In this document: one piece after another, positions 1 to 9,452 of the stretch
How the letters are laid out: every line of letters begins with the position of its first letter
Numbering within the stretch: position 1 is the stretch's first letter
Source of the DNA: Glandiceps talaboti
Taxonomy: Eukaryota > Hemichordata > Enteropneusta > Spengelidae
Assembly: GCF_964340395.1 (NCBI RefSeq)
Contig: NC_135567.1
Span: 9,406,984 to 9,436,983 of the forward strand
Reading direction: 5' to 3'
Length of the DNA stretch: 30,000 bases
The notes under the pieces: model-generated
The model's input: the letters and a program-made list of their open reading frames with translations, nothing else
Database searches by the model: none
Told to the model about the DNA's origin: nothing
Made by a program: the position numbers and the translations under genes

Positions 1-71
1 GTACAGTTTTCTTCATGCTAAGATAAGACAGTATCACCAAACTAACACAGACAAAAAAGAAAAATTATAAT

Positions 72-317
72 AGGGAACTTGCAAACCTGCCATGTTGAAT
101 GTTGCATCATGGGAAATGTGATAATAAATACTAATCAATTAGTATTGTAAACAATGTTGTTACATTGTTTTTAACCACGAATGATCAATTCATAGTCACC
201 CTGACCATTGTGGGAGGTTTATTTTATCGGTAGCATCAGATTAGGTATTACAATAACCACAGATAATCCCATAGTCCTTTGCATCTGAGCATGCTCAGTC
301 TGGATTGCAAGTTCCCT
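72..317. mobile_element. MITE-like element A, copy 1 (246 bp, terminal inverted repeats)
   Basis: The ends are AGGGAACTTGCAA and its exact complement TTGCAAGTTCCCT. The interior matches the reverse complement of 24425-24670 over nearly its whole length, including the GAGCATGCTCAG palindrome. There is no coding capacity. I cannot define a clear target-site duplication. Confidence 0.75.
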
Positions 318-582
318 TTTGATATGTTGGTACAAGTTATACATTAATGCTTATGTAATCACACTCACAGTAGGGTGGCATCTCTAATAGAAAGCTTTCT
401 GAAAGTTGTCACGTGTTCAATCCTATTTCTAATGTCAACACTCTCATGATCTACCAGTTCACTTTGTTGGGACGTCCAGTACCAAGGCACTGCTATCGTC
501 CACTTGTGTCATCTACCACATTCAAAAACAATAGTTTTAGTTTGTACTGTATCATATTTCTGATTGGTCTCATCACCACCAG

Positions 583-968
583 GTGTACATGTGTCATCCA
601 ATGCTGTGATGGCACATCATTTAAATACTGTCCAACCATTGGAAGACAGTTAATGTACACCTGGTGATGTGAAGACCAAACACTGAATTCAGTCCAATCA
701 CCGGAAGACAAGTGATGTACACCTGGAATGACGTGTTTAATTTAAATACTGTCCAATCATTGGAAGACAATTAATGTACACCTGGTGATCTGAAGACCAA
801 ACACTTAACTCAGTCCAAGCACTGGAAGACAACTGGTGTACACCTGGAATGACATGCCATTAAATACTGGCCAATCATTGGAGTCAATGGCTTTACACCT
901 GGTGTGATAAGTACTGAAATAATATTCTGTCCAATCACTGGATGACTATGAAATGTACACCTGGAACA
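583..968. repeat. ~62-bp tandem repeat, about 6 units
   Basis: TGTACACCTGG recurs about every 62 bases (near 653, 716, 774, 837 and 954, with a variant near 890). The words CCAATCATTGGAAGACA and GAAGACCAAACAC alternate between units, which suggests an older two-unit order. It lies in the downstream flank. Short open frames here are by-products of the repeat. Confidence 0.8.
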
Positions 969-1708
969 CCAGTGATTTGTAAATATTTGACCCTTCACCA
1001 CTTCATGCCGTATATTTTTTTACATAAATGAATATTAATTACAATGCACAGTGCACTAGATAAAATAAGGTAAAGCAATGACATTTACATAAACAACCAA
1101 TTAGCCTCAAAGTGCACTAGATAGAACATATACAAAGTGATAAAACAAAAGGTGCACCTATACAGACATTAACCTATAGAGGGCGCCCCATACTAAAGCG
1201 GCTAATTATTCATGATTGTATTCATTCGGGAACAGTATATTTTAATGAAATCTACACAAGTATACCCTGTTAGTTGTCCAAAATAAAACAAATGAACTTA
1301 CTAGATTTCACATTTAGGCAAAACACACTTCCAAAGATAAAATACTTTGTTATAAAAAAGAAAAAAAATGATATGTTGACAGTACATTTATATATCCAAA
1401 TAAATCCTCCCTCTACAAATTTTCCGAAAAGTAAAGTTCTTATAACTAATTTCTCCAAACTTCACTGTATGAAATCTTGTTTCTGGTCCTCATGAAATGA
1501 AAGAAATTTAGGGTTTATTTGTCTTGTTGTCATGGCAATTGCCAATCTTGTCTATTTCCCATACATTTAGAAGTGTCCGGCGGCCATATTGAATTCTCAG
1601 TACCTGAAATAGAATATGTGCATAACAAAAATAAAGAATATTCTATTTTTTAGTCGACACCATAACTTTTGCAAAATGTGCTTCACAAGCACTAGTATAA
1701 GTGTACAT
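969..1708. other. Flanking sequence, no gene recognised
   Basis: This stretch is AT-rich and I see no protein similarity on either strand. It holds one AGAGGGCGC word at 1188-1196, the family of short words described under findings, and a few short homopolymer runs. Confidence 0.5.
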
Positions 1709-2072
1709 GAGAATAGGTCAACATTCTTGTTATATCTTGACACCCCTCCACCCCCCCCCCCCCCCAGCATGATGTAAAATGATATAACAGGTACTGAGAA
1801 TAAGTCAACCTTCTTGTTATATTTTGACCCCCTAGCATGAGATAAAATGATATAATACAGGTATTGAGAATAAGTCGACCTTCTTGTTCTATTTTGACCC
1901 CCTAGCATGAGATAAAATGCTATTACAGGTACTGAGAATAAGTCGACCTTCTTGTTCTATTTTGACCCCCTAGCATGAGGTAAAATGCTATTACAGGTAC
2001 TGAGAATAAGTCAACCTTCTTGTTCTATTTTGACCCCCTAGCATGAGATAAAATGATATTACAGGTACCATG
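1709..2072. repeat. 68-70-bp tandem repeat, about 5 units, with a poly(C) tract
   Basis: CAGGTACTGAGAATAAGTC recurs with starts at 1791, 1861, 1929 and 1997; the remainder of each unit is TTCTTGTT...TTTTGACCCCCTAGCATGA. The first unit carries a run of about 15 C near 1750-1766. The CAGGTACTGAGAAT core also occurs inverted at 1594-1607, just outside the array. Confidence 0.85.
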
Positions 2073-2289
2073 AATTCCAGTTGACATATTTTTGATATCA
2101 TTATTTGACCTAGAGTTCAAAAATTTGCATAATGACACCAGATTTTTTTTTCTAGATTTGAACCAAGAAATGGTTTTCAGTTTTTTGAAGTAAAAAAAAG
2201 TATAAGTTTATAAAGATCCTTGTTTCTAATGCATCCACTACTTCCACCTGTTTATAAAATACAATTGTAGTGTGGACATACTCGGCACT

Positions 2290-2692
2290 ATTTCTTTTCA
2301 GCTCTTACAATTACTGTTGTTCTTTTGCGAGCCTTCGTTACATACATCTGACAATACCATAGGTTTTCCTGTGCCACACAAGAGCACTAAGGGAATTTAC
2401 TGAAGGAATGAGAACGCAATGTGCTGAAACATACGGGTATATTACTTCAGAATGCTCTGTTCGAAAAGAACTCGAGCACAGAGCACAGACAACGATGTAA
2501 TCATAATAGTTTGGTGGTTCTCTTTCTTTCAATTTTGAAAGTTGAGTGTTATATTGTAAGACAGATTCTGATTGGCTACTCGTAAGTACGACATTTCGTT
2601 CAGGAAAACCTATGGTATTGTGTCAGATGTATGTAATGAGTGATCAAAATAGAACAAAACAACAGTAAACCTGAGAGCTGATAAGAAACCGT
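2290..2692. mobile_element. Foldback-type element with ~80-bp inverted ends
   Basis: The left arm (about 2294-2375) and right arm (about 2604-2690) are reverse complements at roughly 80% identity. Both contain ACATACATCTGACA and ACCATAGGTTTTCCTG (left-arm sense). About 230 bases separate them, with no coding sequence. A single copy is seen in the window. Confidence 0.7.
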
Positions 2693-2991
2693 GACATGTA
2701 CACTACATCGGATTTTAATCAGATTGATACTACCTCAACACAAACATACAAGTAAATAAATTGCTAATTACGAAACACGACAATTCTACAATTTACCACA
2801 AAATATGTCATTTATAAATTTAGTCATAAATTTTATAGATTTGATTGATCAGGATAAAAAGTACTATATGATATTTACATTCCGATGATATCATTTTTCT
2901 ATTTCATATTCTCTGTATAGTAGGTATAAAAATATGTTTTCTATCAAGGCACTGGCAAGCTATATTAACCTAAACTCACTAATTCTATACA

Positions 2992-3166
2992 TTAGTGCGC
3001 CCTCTATAGTGGTAGCCAAATTTTGTTGTTGTGAGTCAAAATGAGAAAAACTGGTATTTCTTGTGAGTGACCACATAGTAAGAGATAGGGGAACACCAAA
3101 TTTTGGTGCATCACTAGGAATTGTGTGCGTCATTGGTGCGTAAAATTGTCCTAGAGGGCACACTGA
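2992..3166. mobile_element. MITE-like element B, copy 1 (~175 bp)
   Basis: The ends are AGTGCGCCCTCTA and TAGAGGGCACACT. The interior word CACATAGTAAGAGATAGGG and the ACCAAATTTTGGTG palindrome are shared with the copies at 3347-3516 and 24161-24330. There is no coding capacity. Confidence 0.8.
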
Positions 3167-3346
3167 TACACACTGACATTCCCCCAACATTGTACCACAG
3201 TGGTGGAGGTACATTAGTATTACTTTCCCTTCTCCACCAACTAAACTGTACACTAGTGTAGAACACCACTAACGTACCACAATATACTCCTGGCTCAGAT
3301 CTACAGCCACACAACGGCCTTTTCCTTTCTCAACTCCCTGGGGAGA

Positions 3347-3516
3347 AGTGTGCCCTGTAAGCCAATTTGATGTGCCACTGTTGCACACAATTTCTAGTGA
3401 CGCACCAAAATTTGGTGTTCCCCTATCTCTTACTATGTGGTAACTTACGAGAAATGTCAGTTTTTATCATTTTGACTTACAACAATAAACTTTGAGTTAT
3501 CATTAGAGGGGACACT
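3347..3516. mobile_element. MITE-like element B, copy 2, inverted relative to copy 1
   Basis: This is the reverse complement of the 2992-3166 copy, starting AGTGTGCCCT and ending AGAGGGGACACT, with moderate divergence. With copy 1 it forms a large inverted repeat around a ~180-bp spacer. Confidence 0.75.
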
Positions 3517-3793
3517 GCAATGGGGGGCATACCACCCATTGCAGCCTCAAGCACATAGGATTAAAGCATTCACATTGCAACCTCTATCCTACCAGGTCCC
3601 CAATTATACAGCTGGGTTGACTGAGGGACAATCATGGTTCAAATCTTGCCCAAGGACTTTAACCATTCAGAAACAAACGGCAGCGAGGAGACTCTAACTT
3701 GCAACATACCAATTCTTACCTGGTCACTGTAACTATTCAATCATTATATTTCGCATAAACAACTATTTGTTGCTATGGATTTTAAGCAATTAC
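3517..3793. other. Downstream flank, nothing recognised
   Basis: No coding similarity, repeat family or RNA gene was recognised. Confidence 0.5.
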
Positions 3794-3822
3794 TAAAACA
3801 AACAAACAAACAAACAAACAAA
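3794..3822. repeat. (AAAC)n microsatellite
   Basis: Seven or so uninterrupted AAAC units in the downstream flank. Confidence 0.9.
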
Positions 3823-3929
3823 TTTGATATTTACTGAAATAAGTAAATATTTATTTGTTTATCATAATTGTACATTAAAGGTTAGTACTGGACTGTGGAG
3901 TTGTAAAGGCATTGATAGTATCAATATTT

Positions 3930-3994
3930 AGTATGTGTATGTATGTGTATATGTGTGTATATGTGTATATGCACATGTGTGTATGTGTGGGTGT

Positions 3995-4048
<54 letters not shown>

Positions 4049-4316
4049 GTTTGTGTGTGTATGCATGTGTCCTGGATGCAAGTGTGTATGTGTGTGTATT
4101 TATGTATGTATGTATGTATGTATGTATGTGTGTATGTATGTATGTGTGTGTGTATGTATGTATGTATGTATGTATGTATGTATGTATGTATGTATGTATG
4201 TATGTGTGTGTATTTATGTATGTATGTATGTATGTATGTATGTATGTATGTATGTATGTATGTATGTATGTATGTATGTATGTATGTATGTATGTGTGTG
4301 TGTCTGTGTGCTTATA
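3930..4316. repeat. (TG)n / (TATG)n compound microsatellite
   Basis: TATG and TGTG tracts run for almost 400 bases. The MYVCMYVCV-type open frames on the plus strand and HTHTH-type frames on the minus strand come only from this repeat. Confidence 0.95.
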
Positions 4317-4444
4317 TGTTTATATGCGTGCATGTCAGTGTCTGAACATTAACTATTTCTCATACCAATATTTCAGTATACTGACTGCAGTCAATGTCCT
4401 GCTTGTACTACACTAGTCAACCTTTTGTAATAAATGTCCCAGAC

Positions 4445-5104
4445 TGGTAAATAAACAAAGATACTTTATTCAAGACTTGCTCCTCAATGTAAGAAATGAT
4501 GACTTTAAACACTTTTACCTAAATATATTCTCATCAAATCATAACAATATCAGAGCCTTGCCTTCAACTGACCTTCACTCTTTTCTAAATACTCTTAGGC
4601 TAAAATGTTTGTTACTATGGTTACAGAAATTCTATGTAACCATGGATACTGTTATTATACCCAATACATATATTACCATGGTTATAGCAATTCTCTATAA
4701 CCATGAATACCATTACTATACCCACTACACATGTTACCATGGTTATAGCAATCCTCTGTAACCATGGATACTGTTACCATACCCCCAAAAAAACCATGTC
4801 ACATGGTTGTGTCAATTCTATGTGACCATGGATACTGTTGCTATGCTCTATACATTTGTAACCATGGTTGTGTAGCATTCTCTGTAGCCATGGATACTGT
4901 TACTGTGATGCAATGCATTTGTCACCATGACTAAACGATTGTAGTAATTCTCTGTAACCATGGATACATGTACATGTAGTCGTTATCATGGATGTAAAAA
5001 CTCTTTGTATGCATGGTTACTATTACTACAAACAAATGCACACATCATTTCACCAAGTCTGTTACCATGGATACTGGGATGATGTTGCCATGGATACTGT
5101 TTAA
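4445..5104 (-). other. Probable 3' UTR with ~60-bp repeats and CCATGG palindromes
   Basis: From the stop codon to about 4600 the sequence is a degenerate tandem repeat with a period near 60 bases. It is built on GTAACCATGGATAC and its complement GTTACCATGGTTAT, so CCATGG palindromes recur roughly ten times and complementary arms can fold into stem-loops if transcribed. It begins within ten bases of the stop. The extent of the UTR is inferred from the candidate poly(A) signal. Confidence 0.5.
4465..4470 (-). promoter_or_regulatory. Candidate poly(A) signal AATAAA
   Basis: The first AATAAA on the gene strand after the stop codon lies here, about 640 bases downstream, and is followed by a T/GT-rich stretch near 4440-4460. 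Several more AATAAA-like words lie further out, so the choice is provisional. Confidence 0.4.
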
Positions 5105-5204
5105 CTACCAGACAGAACACTTCTTTTCTGGATTCATTGGTGATCCAACAGGACAGTTGAATGCAGCTGAGAATGGTTCAAAATTTGAATCCACACCTAT
5201 CACC
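5105..5204 (-). CDS. M13 peptidase terminal exon 12 (residues 540-571 and stop)
   Basis: This 100-base exon has acceptor TATACAG; its first base completes Arg539. It reads [20 protein letters not shown] and [12 protein letters not shown] followed by TAG at 5105-5107. The SPMNP..KC.VW ending is the typical C-terminus of animal M13 peptidases, where the Cys forms a conserved disulphide. The phase from exon 11 is exact, which confirms both the exon and the end of the gene. Confidence 0.95.
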
Positions 5205-5216
5205 CTGTATAGATAA

Positions 5217-5570
5217 AATTGAACAATTTTAGTTCCAGTTACACGACCCTCACCTTGTTTTTCACACCAAACCTAAAGTTTTGTTTATGTAAAAAAAAAA
5301 TTGAAAAAGAAAAAAAAATAATCTTGCCAGAAAGAGTTGATACAGAAACTGACATCAACTTATAAAAGACAACTGTTCTTCCAATCTGTAATGGCGGTAC
5401 ATTTGGTGAGAAGAAACCAATAACACAGAGACCATTTAGAAAACAACGGAAAACCTGAACTAGACACTCATATATGAAAAAAAATATAATAAAATGAAAT
5501 AAAAAATCTACCTATTCTAAAATTGTGTAATTGGAACTACACAATTTTTGTTTAGGCCTCCAAAAATATC
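5217..5570. mobile_element. MITE-like element C, copy 1 (intron 11)
   Basis: This ~350-bp element is shared with 21760-22060 and 24905-25257. Shared words include AAAACCTGAACTAGACACTC, AATCTACCTATTCTAAAATT and AATCTGTAATGGCGGTACAT. The right end is TTTAGGCCT, the complement of the left end of the 24905 copy. It lies directly behind the acceptor region of exon 12, within intron 11. Confidence 0.7.
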
Positions 5571-5823
5571 AAAAATGACTGTTTCTAATAAAACATGACG
5601 TCAGAAAATAGACTAGAAAGTTTGGAATATTACACATTTGTTAGTTGGCTTCAACCCTGTGTGATAACACTCATTGGTTGCAATATTTCTATGAATTATA
5701 AATTGCAAAACATTAATAACTATGTAAAATCTGTAATTGTTCATACAATAACAAACTTTTCACACATGTTTTTGCTTTTTGTGATGTATTGAGTTACAAA
5801 CTAGCAAATTAGCTAATAAATAT

Positions 5824-6346
5824 GCAAATAAGCTAATAAATATGCAAGTATTTACCTATACCTATAATTGCAGAGGTTATCTGTGAATACGTCTTTAGTT
5901 CTGATTTTGACAAAGACATTATGCAAATTAGCTAATAAATATGCAAGTATTTACCTATACCTACCATTGCAGAGCTTATCTGTGAATACATCTTTAGTTC
6001 TGACTTTGACAAAGACATTATGCAAATTAGCTAATAAATATGCAAGAATTTTTACATTTATCATTATTGAGTTCATCTGTATGTATAGTTCCTATTTTCT
6101 TGGACATAAATATTATGCAAATTAGCTAATAAGTATGTGAGTAATTACCTGTATCTATCACTACTGTGTTTATTTGTGAATACTTTTTCTATTCTGTTTA
6201 AGACTTAAAAACTATGCAAATTAGCTAATAAGAATGCAAGTAATTACACATACCTATCACTAATAAGTTCAACTGTGAATACTGTTCCTATTCTGTTTAA
6301 GATATACACATTATGCAAATTAGCTAATAAATATGCAAGTTTTTAC
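5824..6346 (-). repeat. 99-bp tandem repeat (5 units) continuous with the exon 11 splice donor
   Basis: ATGCAAATTAGCTAATAA recurs at 99, 99, 95, 99 and 99-base steps (GCAAAT-type starts near 5824, 5923, 6022, 6117, 6216 and 6315). The last occurrence is the true start of intron 11. The repeat also covers the donor, for example TATAG|GTAAATACTTGC against TACAG|GTAAAAACTTGC, and about 20 bases of the exon end, so each unit carries a donor-like site on the gene strand. Divergence between units suggests the duplications are not recent. The open frame 5868-6125 on the plus strand is a by-product. Confidence 0.85.
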
Positions 6347-6585
6347 CTGTATATAGAATTGCTGTGATCGTCAGTCAAGACAGATTCTGCAGCAGCCTCT
6401 GGGGTGATATAAGCACACCATACTTGGGCATTGCCAACAAAAAACAGTTGGTCGGATGTTAAGTTCACTCCAGGAAGAGGATGTTCCACTGGATGGGAGG
6501 CAGCAAACTTTTTATAAGCCATGTACGCCACTTTAATACCTCCATTGTCGGCGATATTCTCATTTTTTGTTGATTCTCCATCCAA
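6347..6585 (-). CDS. M13 peptidase exon 11 (residues 460-538 plus two bases), ENIAD zinc motif
   Basis: The exon is 239 bases, acceptor TTTTTAG, donor TACAG|GTAAAAA. It begins LDGESTKNENIADNGGIKVA with the third zinc ligand Glu468 and Asp472 of ExxxD. It ends with VWCAYITPEAAAESVLTDD and HSNSIY, His533 matching the transition-state His of the family; Arg539 spans the junction. The residue before ENIAD is Asn where Gly is common in the family. The last ~20 bases of the exon and the donor recur in the 99-bp intron repeats. Confidence 0.95.
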
Positions 6586-6710
6586 CTAAAAATTTAAAAC
6601 GTACACACAATGATGGATTCTGTCAGCATTCAACCCAGTAAGTAGTCATAAAAACAAAACTCATCTGTGTGGTCTTGTAGTACAGCCCCATCCCCCCCCC
6701 CCCCCTCCCG

Positions 6711-6875
6711 ACACAGATAAAAACAAAAGAATAAAAATTTTGAGACATTGGGGGCAGACTTACATGGATATCAACAATTCTGCATAGTTTTATAATGCAT
6801 TCTTGGACACAGATAAAAACAAGAGGATAACAAGTTTGAGACATTGGGGGCAGACTTACATGGATATCACCAATA
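6711..6875 (-). repeat. 96-bp direct duplication of the exon 10 end, donor and early intron 10
   Basis: GATATCCAT|GTAAGTCTGCC plus CCAATGTCTCAAA and the TTTTTATCTGTGTC tail occur twice, with the two donor boundaries at 6860 and 6764. The outer copy ends in a poly(C)/poly(G) tract at 6691-6706. The segment between the two donors is free of stops in the gene frame. Confidence 0.9.
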
Positions 6876-7052
6876 GGATACTGGCTATACTGGTCTATCA
6901 TACACTTTACATGACTTTCAAATTCAATAGCTGAAGAGTTCTGCCACCAGTTTACCATATTACCCTTTTCATCATAATGACGACCATTACTGTCAAAACC
7001 ATGAGTGAGTTCATGACCGACTACCATGCCAATAGCACCAAAGTTGAATGAC
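6860..7052 (-). CDS. M13 peptidase exon 10 (residues 396-459), HELTH zinc motif
   Basis: This 193-base exon completes Met395 and reads SFNFGAIGMVVGHELTHGFD, then SNGRHYDEKGNMVNWWQN and ...CMIDQYSQYPIGDIH. HELTH (408-412) is the HExxH motif, with two zinc-binding His and the catalytic Glu. G.FD..GR and the conserved Cys of KCMIDQY also fit the family. The acceptor is GATTGTAG and the donor CAT|GTAAGTC. The exon end and donor are duplicated 96 bases downstream in an open in-frame context. Confidence 0.96.
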
Positions 7053-7168
7053 CTACAATCAAAGTATTCAAATGTATACATTATATGTAAAATTCATGCA
7101 TGCATATATGAATAAATTATATGCAAAAACACTATGACAATGGAGAGAAAATAGAAAACACAGAAAAA

Positions 7169-7218
7169 AAGAGGGAGGGAGGGATGGAGAGAGAGAGAGA
7201 GGGAGGGATGGAGAGAGG

Positions 7219-7258
<40 letters not shown>

Positions 7259-7815
7259 CACACAGACAGACAGACAGACAGACACAGGCAGACAGACAGA
7301 CAGACCGACACACAGACAGAGGGGGACATGGAAGTAGAGAGGCTGAAGCAGTGAGTGAGTGAGTGAGTGAGTGAGTGAGTGAGTGAGTGTGTGTGTGTGT
7401 GTGTGCATGCGTGCGAGCGAGCGAGTGAGTGAGTGAGTGAGTGACTGGGCGGGCGAGTGAGTGAGTGAGTGAGTGAGTGAGTGAGTGAGTGAGTGAGTGA
7501 GTGAGTGAGTGAGTGAGTGAGTGGGTTGGTGGATTGGTGGGTAGGTGGGTTGGTGGGTTGGTGGGTAGGTGGGTGGTTGGGTGGATGGGTGGGTGGACAG
7601 GTGAGTGAGTGAGTTAGTGAATAGAGGAGATACAGTGAGAGACAGATGGAGGGATACACATCAGACAGACAAACAAACAGACAGACACACAGACACACAT
7701 ATAGATAGATAGATAGATAGAGACAGAGAAAGACACACATATATGCAAACAAACAAACAAACAAACAAACAAACAAAGAGACAGAGACAAGAGACAAATA
7801 TAGCAAAACAGAGTC

Positions 7816-7862
<47 letters not shown>

Positions 7863-8059
7863 GACAGACAGACAAAGACAGACAAAGACAGACAGACAGA
7901 CAGACAGAGACAGACAGACAGACAGACAGGCAGACAGACAGACAGACAGATAGATAGACATGCAGACAGACAGACAGACAGATAGATAGATAGACATGCA
8001 GACAGACAGATAGATAGACATGCAGACAGACAGACAGACAGACAGATAGATAGACATGC

Positions 8060-8092
<33 letters not shown>

Positions 8093-8095
8093 CTA
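7169..8095. repeat. Compound microsatellite filling intron 9
   Basis: Tracts of GGGA/GA, GACA, GTGA, GTGG, GATA, AAAC and GACA(TGCA) follow one another and take up most of intron 9. On the gene strand this is CTGT/TCAC-type repeat beginning about 20 bases after the exon 9 donor. The 324-codon and 159-codon frames across it ([18 protein letters not shown]) are repeat translations. Confidence 0.95.
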
Positions 8096-8113
8096 CCAGT
8101 AATCACTACTTAC

Positions 8114-8224
8114 ATGGGGTGTTTTGGACTGTAATATGGGGACTGTAGAATGCCAGCAGGGAATGCAATCTCATTGAAAGCAGGATTGTAGTAGGCATTG
8201 ACCTCAGCTGGTACCATATCCCAT
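8114..8224 (-). CDS. M13 peptidase exon 9 (residues 359-394), NAYY substrate site
   Basis: The exon is 111 bases. Its first base completes Glu358; it then reads [20 protein letters not shown] and [16 protein letters not shown], ending with AT of Met395. VNAYY...N.I.FPAGILQ.P.. is the highly conserved M13 block; its Asn-Ala contacts the peptide backbone of substrate. The acceptor is CCTAG and the donor CCAT|GTAAGTAG. The upstream end of intron 8 stays open in the same frame (see findings). Confidence 0.95.
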
Positions 8225-8261
8225 CTAGGAGGTAATATAGAAATGACGAATAATAGAATAG

Positions 8262-8445
8262 CAACAAAATAATGATGCTTAGCAACAAAACTGTGATGCA
8301 TAGCAACAAAATAGTGATGCTTAGCAACAAAACTGTGATGCATTGCACCAAAATAATGATGCTTGGCAACAAAACTGTGATGCATAGCAACAAAACTGAT
8401 GCATAGCAACATAATAATGAGGCTTGGCAACAAAACTGCAACAAC
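8262..8445 (-). repeat. 21-bp repeat in 42-bp pairs, end of intron 8
   Basis: GATGCTTAGCAACAAAACTGT and GATGCATAGCAACAAAATAGT alternate over about eight units. The 42-bp period keeps frame, so on the gene strand it is an open 14-residue repeat ([14 protein letters not shown]) continuing in phase into exon 9. Confidence 0.85.
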
Positions 8446-8519
8446 AACATAATGCCTGTCATGCAACATCTCAAATTGATGAGGCCCCTTAGGTCACTCA
8501 TATTTTCCTTCAACATTGG

Positions 8520-8706
8520 ATCACATGACCACATTCTGAAGGAGTGAAACACCAAGCCTGCATCATCATTATAGCTGTAAATGTCATGTTTTTTTTAGTA
8601 AAACACCAAGCCAACATCTTTTTAGCTGTAATGTCCCATGAGTGAAACACCAAGCCTACATCATTTTAGCTGTAATGACCCATGAGTGAAACACCAACCA
8701 TTTTAA
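8520..8706 (-). repeat. ~45-bp tandem repeat at the start of intron 8
   Basis: GAGTGAAACACCAAGCC / TTTTAGCTGTAATG recur 3-4 times. On the gene strand the array starts about 30 bases after the exon 8 donor. Confidence 0.75.
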
Positions 8707-8732
8707 CTGTACTGTATCTAAATATTACTTAC

Positions 8733-8836
8733 TCTGCTTTGTCAACAGGTTTGTGAAGTTTATCAAAATTCTTCTGTGCATAATATTTCTTTGCAATGAT
8801 CATATTGTCAAAGGCTGCATCCAATGTAACTTGAAG
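8733..8836 (-). CDS. M13 peptidase exon 8 (residues 324-357 plus two bases)
   Basis: This 104-base exon begins LQVTLDAAFDNMIIAKKYYA and ends KLHKPVDKA plus GA of Glu358. It corresponds to the M13 segment '.YF.N......F......L.KPVD..EW' just before the catalytic C-terminal part. The acceptor is ACCAG and the donor GA|GTAAGTAA. Confidence 0.93.
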
Positions 8837-8892
8837 CTGGTATAAAAACAACATCAATAAGTCAATATCATCAAAAAATATCAACTGCTATA

Positions 8893-9001
8893 CAAACATA
8901 CATACATTGTACATACATACATACATACATACATACATACATACATACATACATACATACATACATACATACATACATACAAACAAACATACATACGTAC
9001 A
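8893..9001. repeat. (ACAT)n microsatellite
   Basis: About 100 bases of ACAT units in intron 7, near the exon 8 acceptor side. Confidence 0.95.
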
Positions 9002-9139
9002 TTCAGATATGTTCAGGTGTTAACCTAACATTTCTGTATCTCGCCAATATTTCCTTTGAAAAAGAATATTTATTCGAAACGTCGGATTTTACATCTATTT
9101 ATACAAACTGATTTATATAAGTTCCATATGCATTTCTTT

Positions 9140-9344
9140 CTACATACATACATGCATGCATGCATACATGCATGCATACGCACGTACGCACGCACGCACA
9201 CATACATGCACGCACGCATGCACGCACACACCTACCTACATACATACATACATACATACATACATACATACATACATACATACATACATAATAAATTAAT
9301 AAATAAATAAATGGATTCATGGATAAGTCGACAGACAAATAAGA

Positions 9345-9429
<85 letters not shown>

Positions 9430-9430
9430 T
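9140..9430. repeat. (ACAT)n, (ACGC)n and (AGAC)n microsatellites
   Basis: ACAT/GCAT/ACGC units run to about 9290, then an AT-rich linker, then pure AGAC from 9341 to 9429. The AGAC tract ends about 22 bases from the exon 7 donor. The frames at 9056-9310 and the repeat part of 9099-9617 are not separate genes. Confidence 0.95.
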
Positions 9431-9452
9431 TTTTGACAAATACAAAACTCAC

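Noticed and set aside
2780-2800. Alternative last exon ending in Trp-stop on the minus strand
   Set aside because: Stops lie directly upstream and no M13 C-terminal residues precede it; the true last exon was found at 5105-5204.
5013-5216. Plus-strand 67-codon frame over the terminal exon
   Set aside because: It is the antisense shadow of exon 12, whose minus-strand reading matches the M13 C-terminus exactly in phase.
7132-8106. 324-codon minus-strand frame (SVCLSVCLS / SLTHSLTHS)
   Set aside because: It is a translation of GACA and GTGA microsatellites; both strands and other frames are equally open, and it lies in intron 9 between two well-supported exons.
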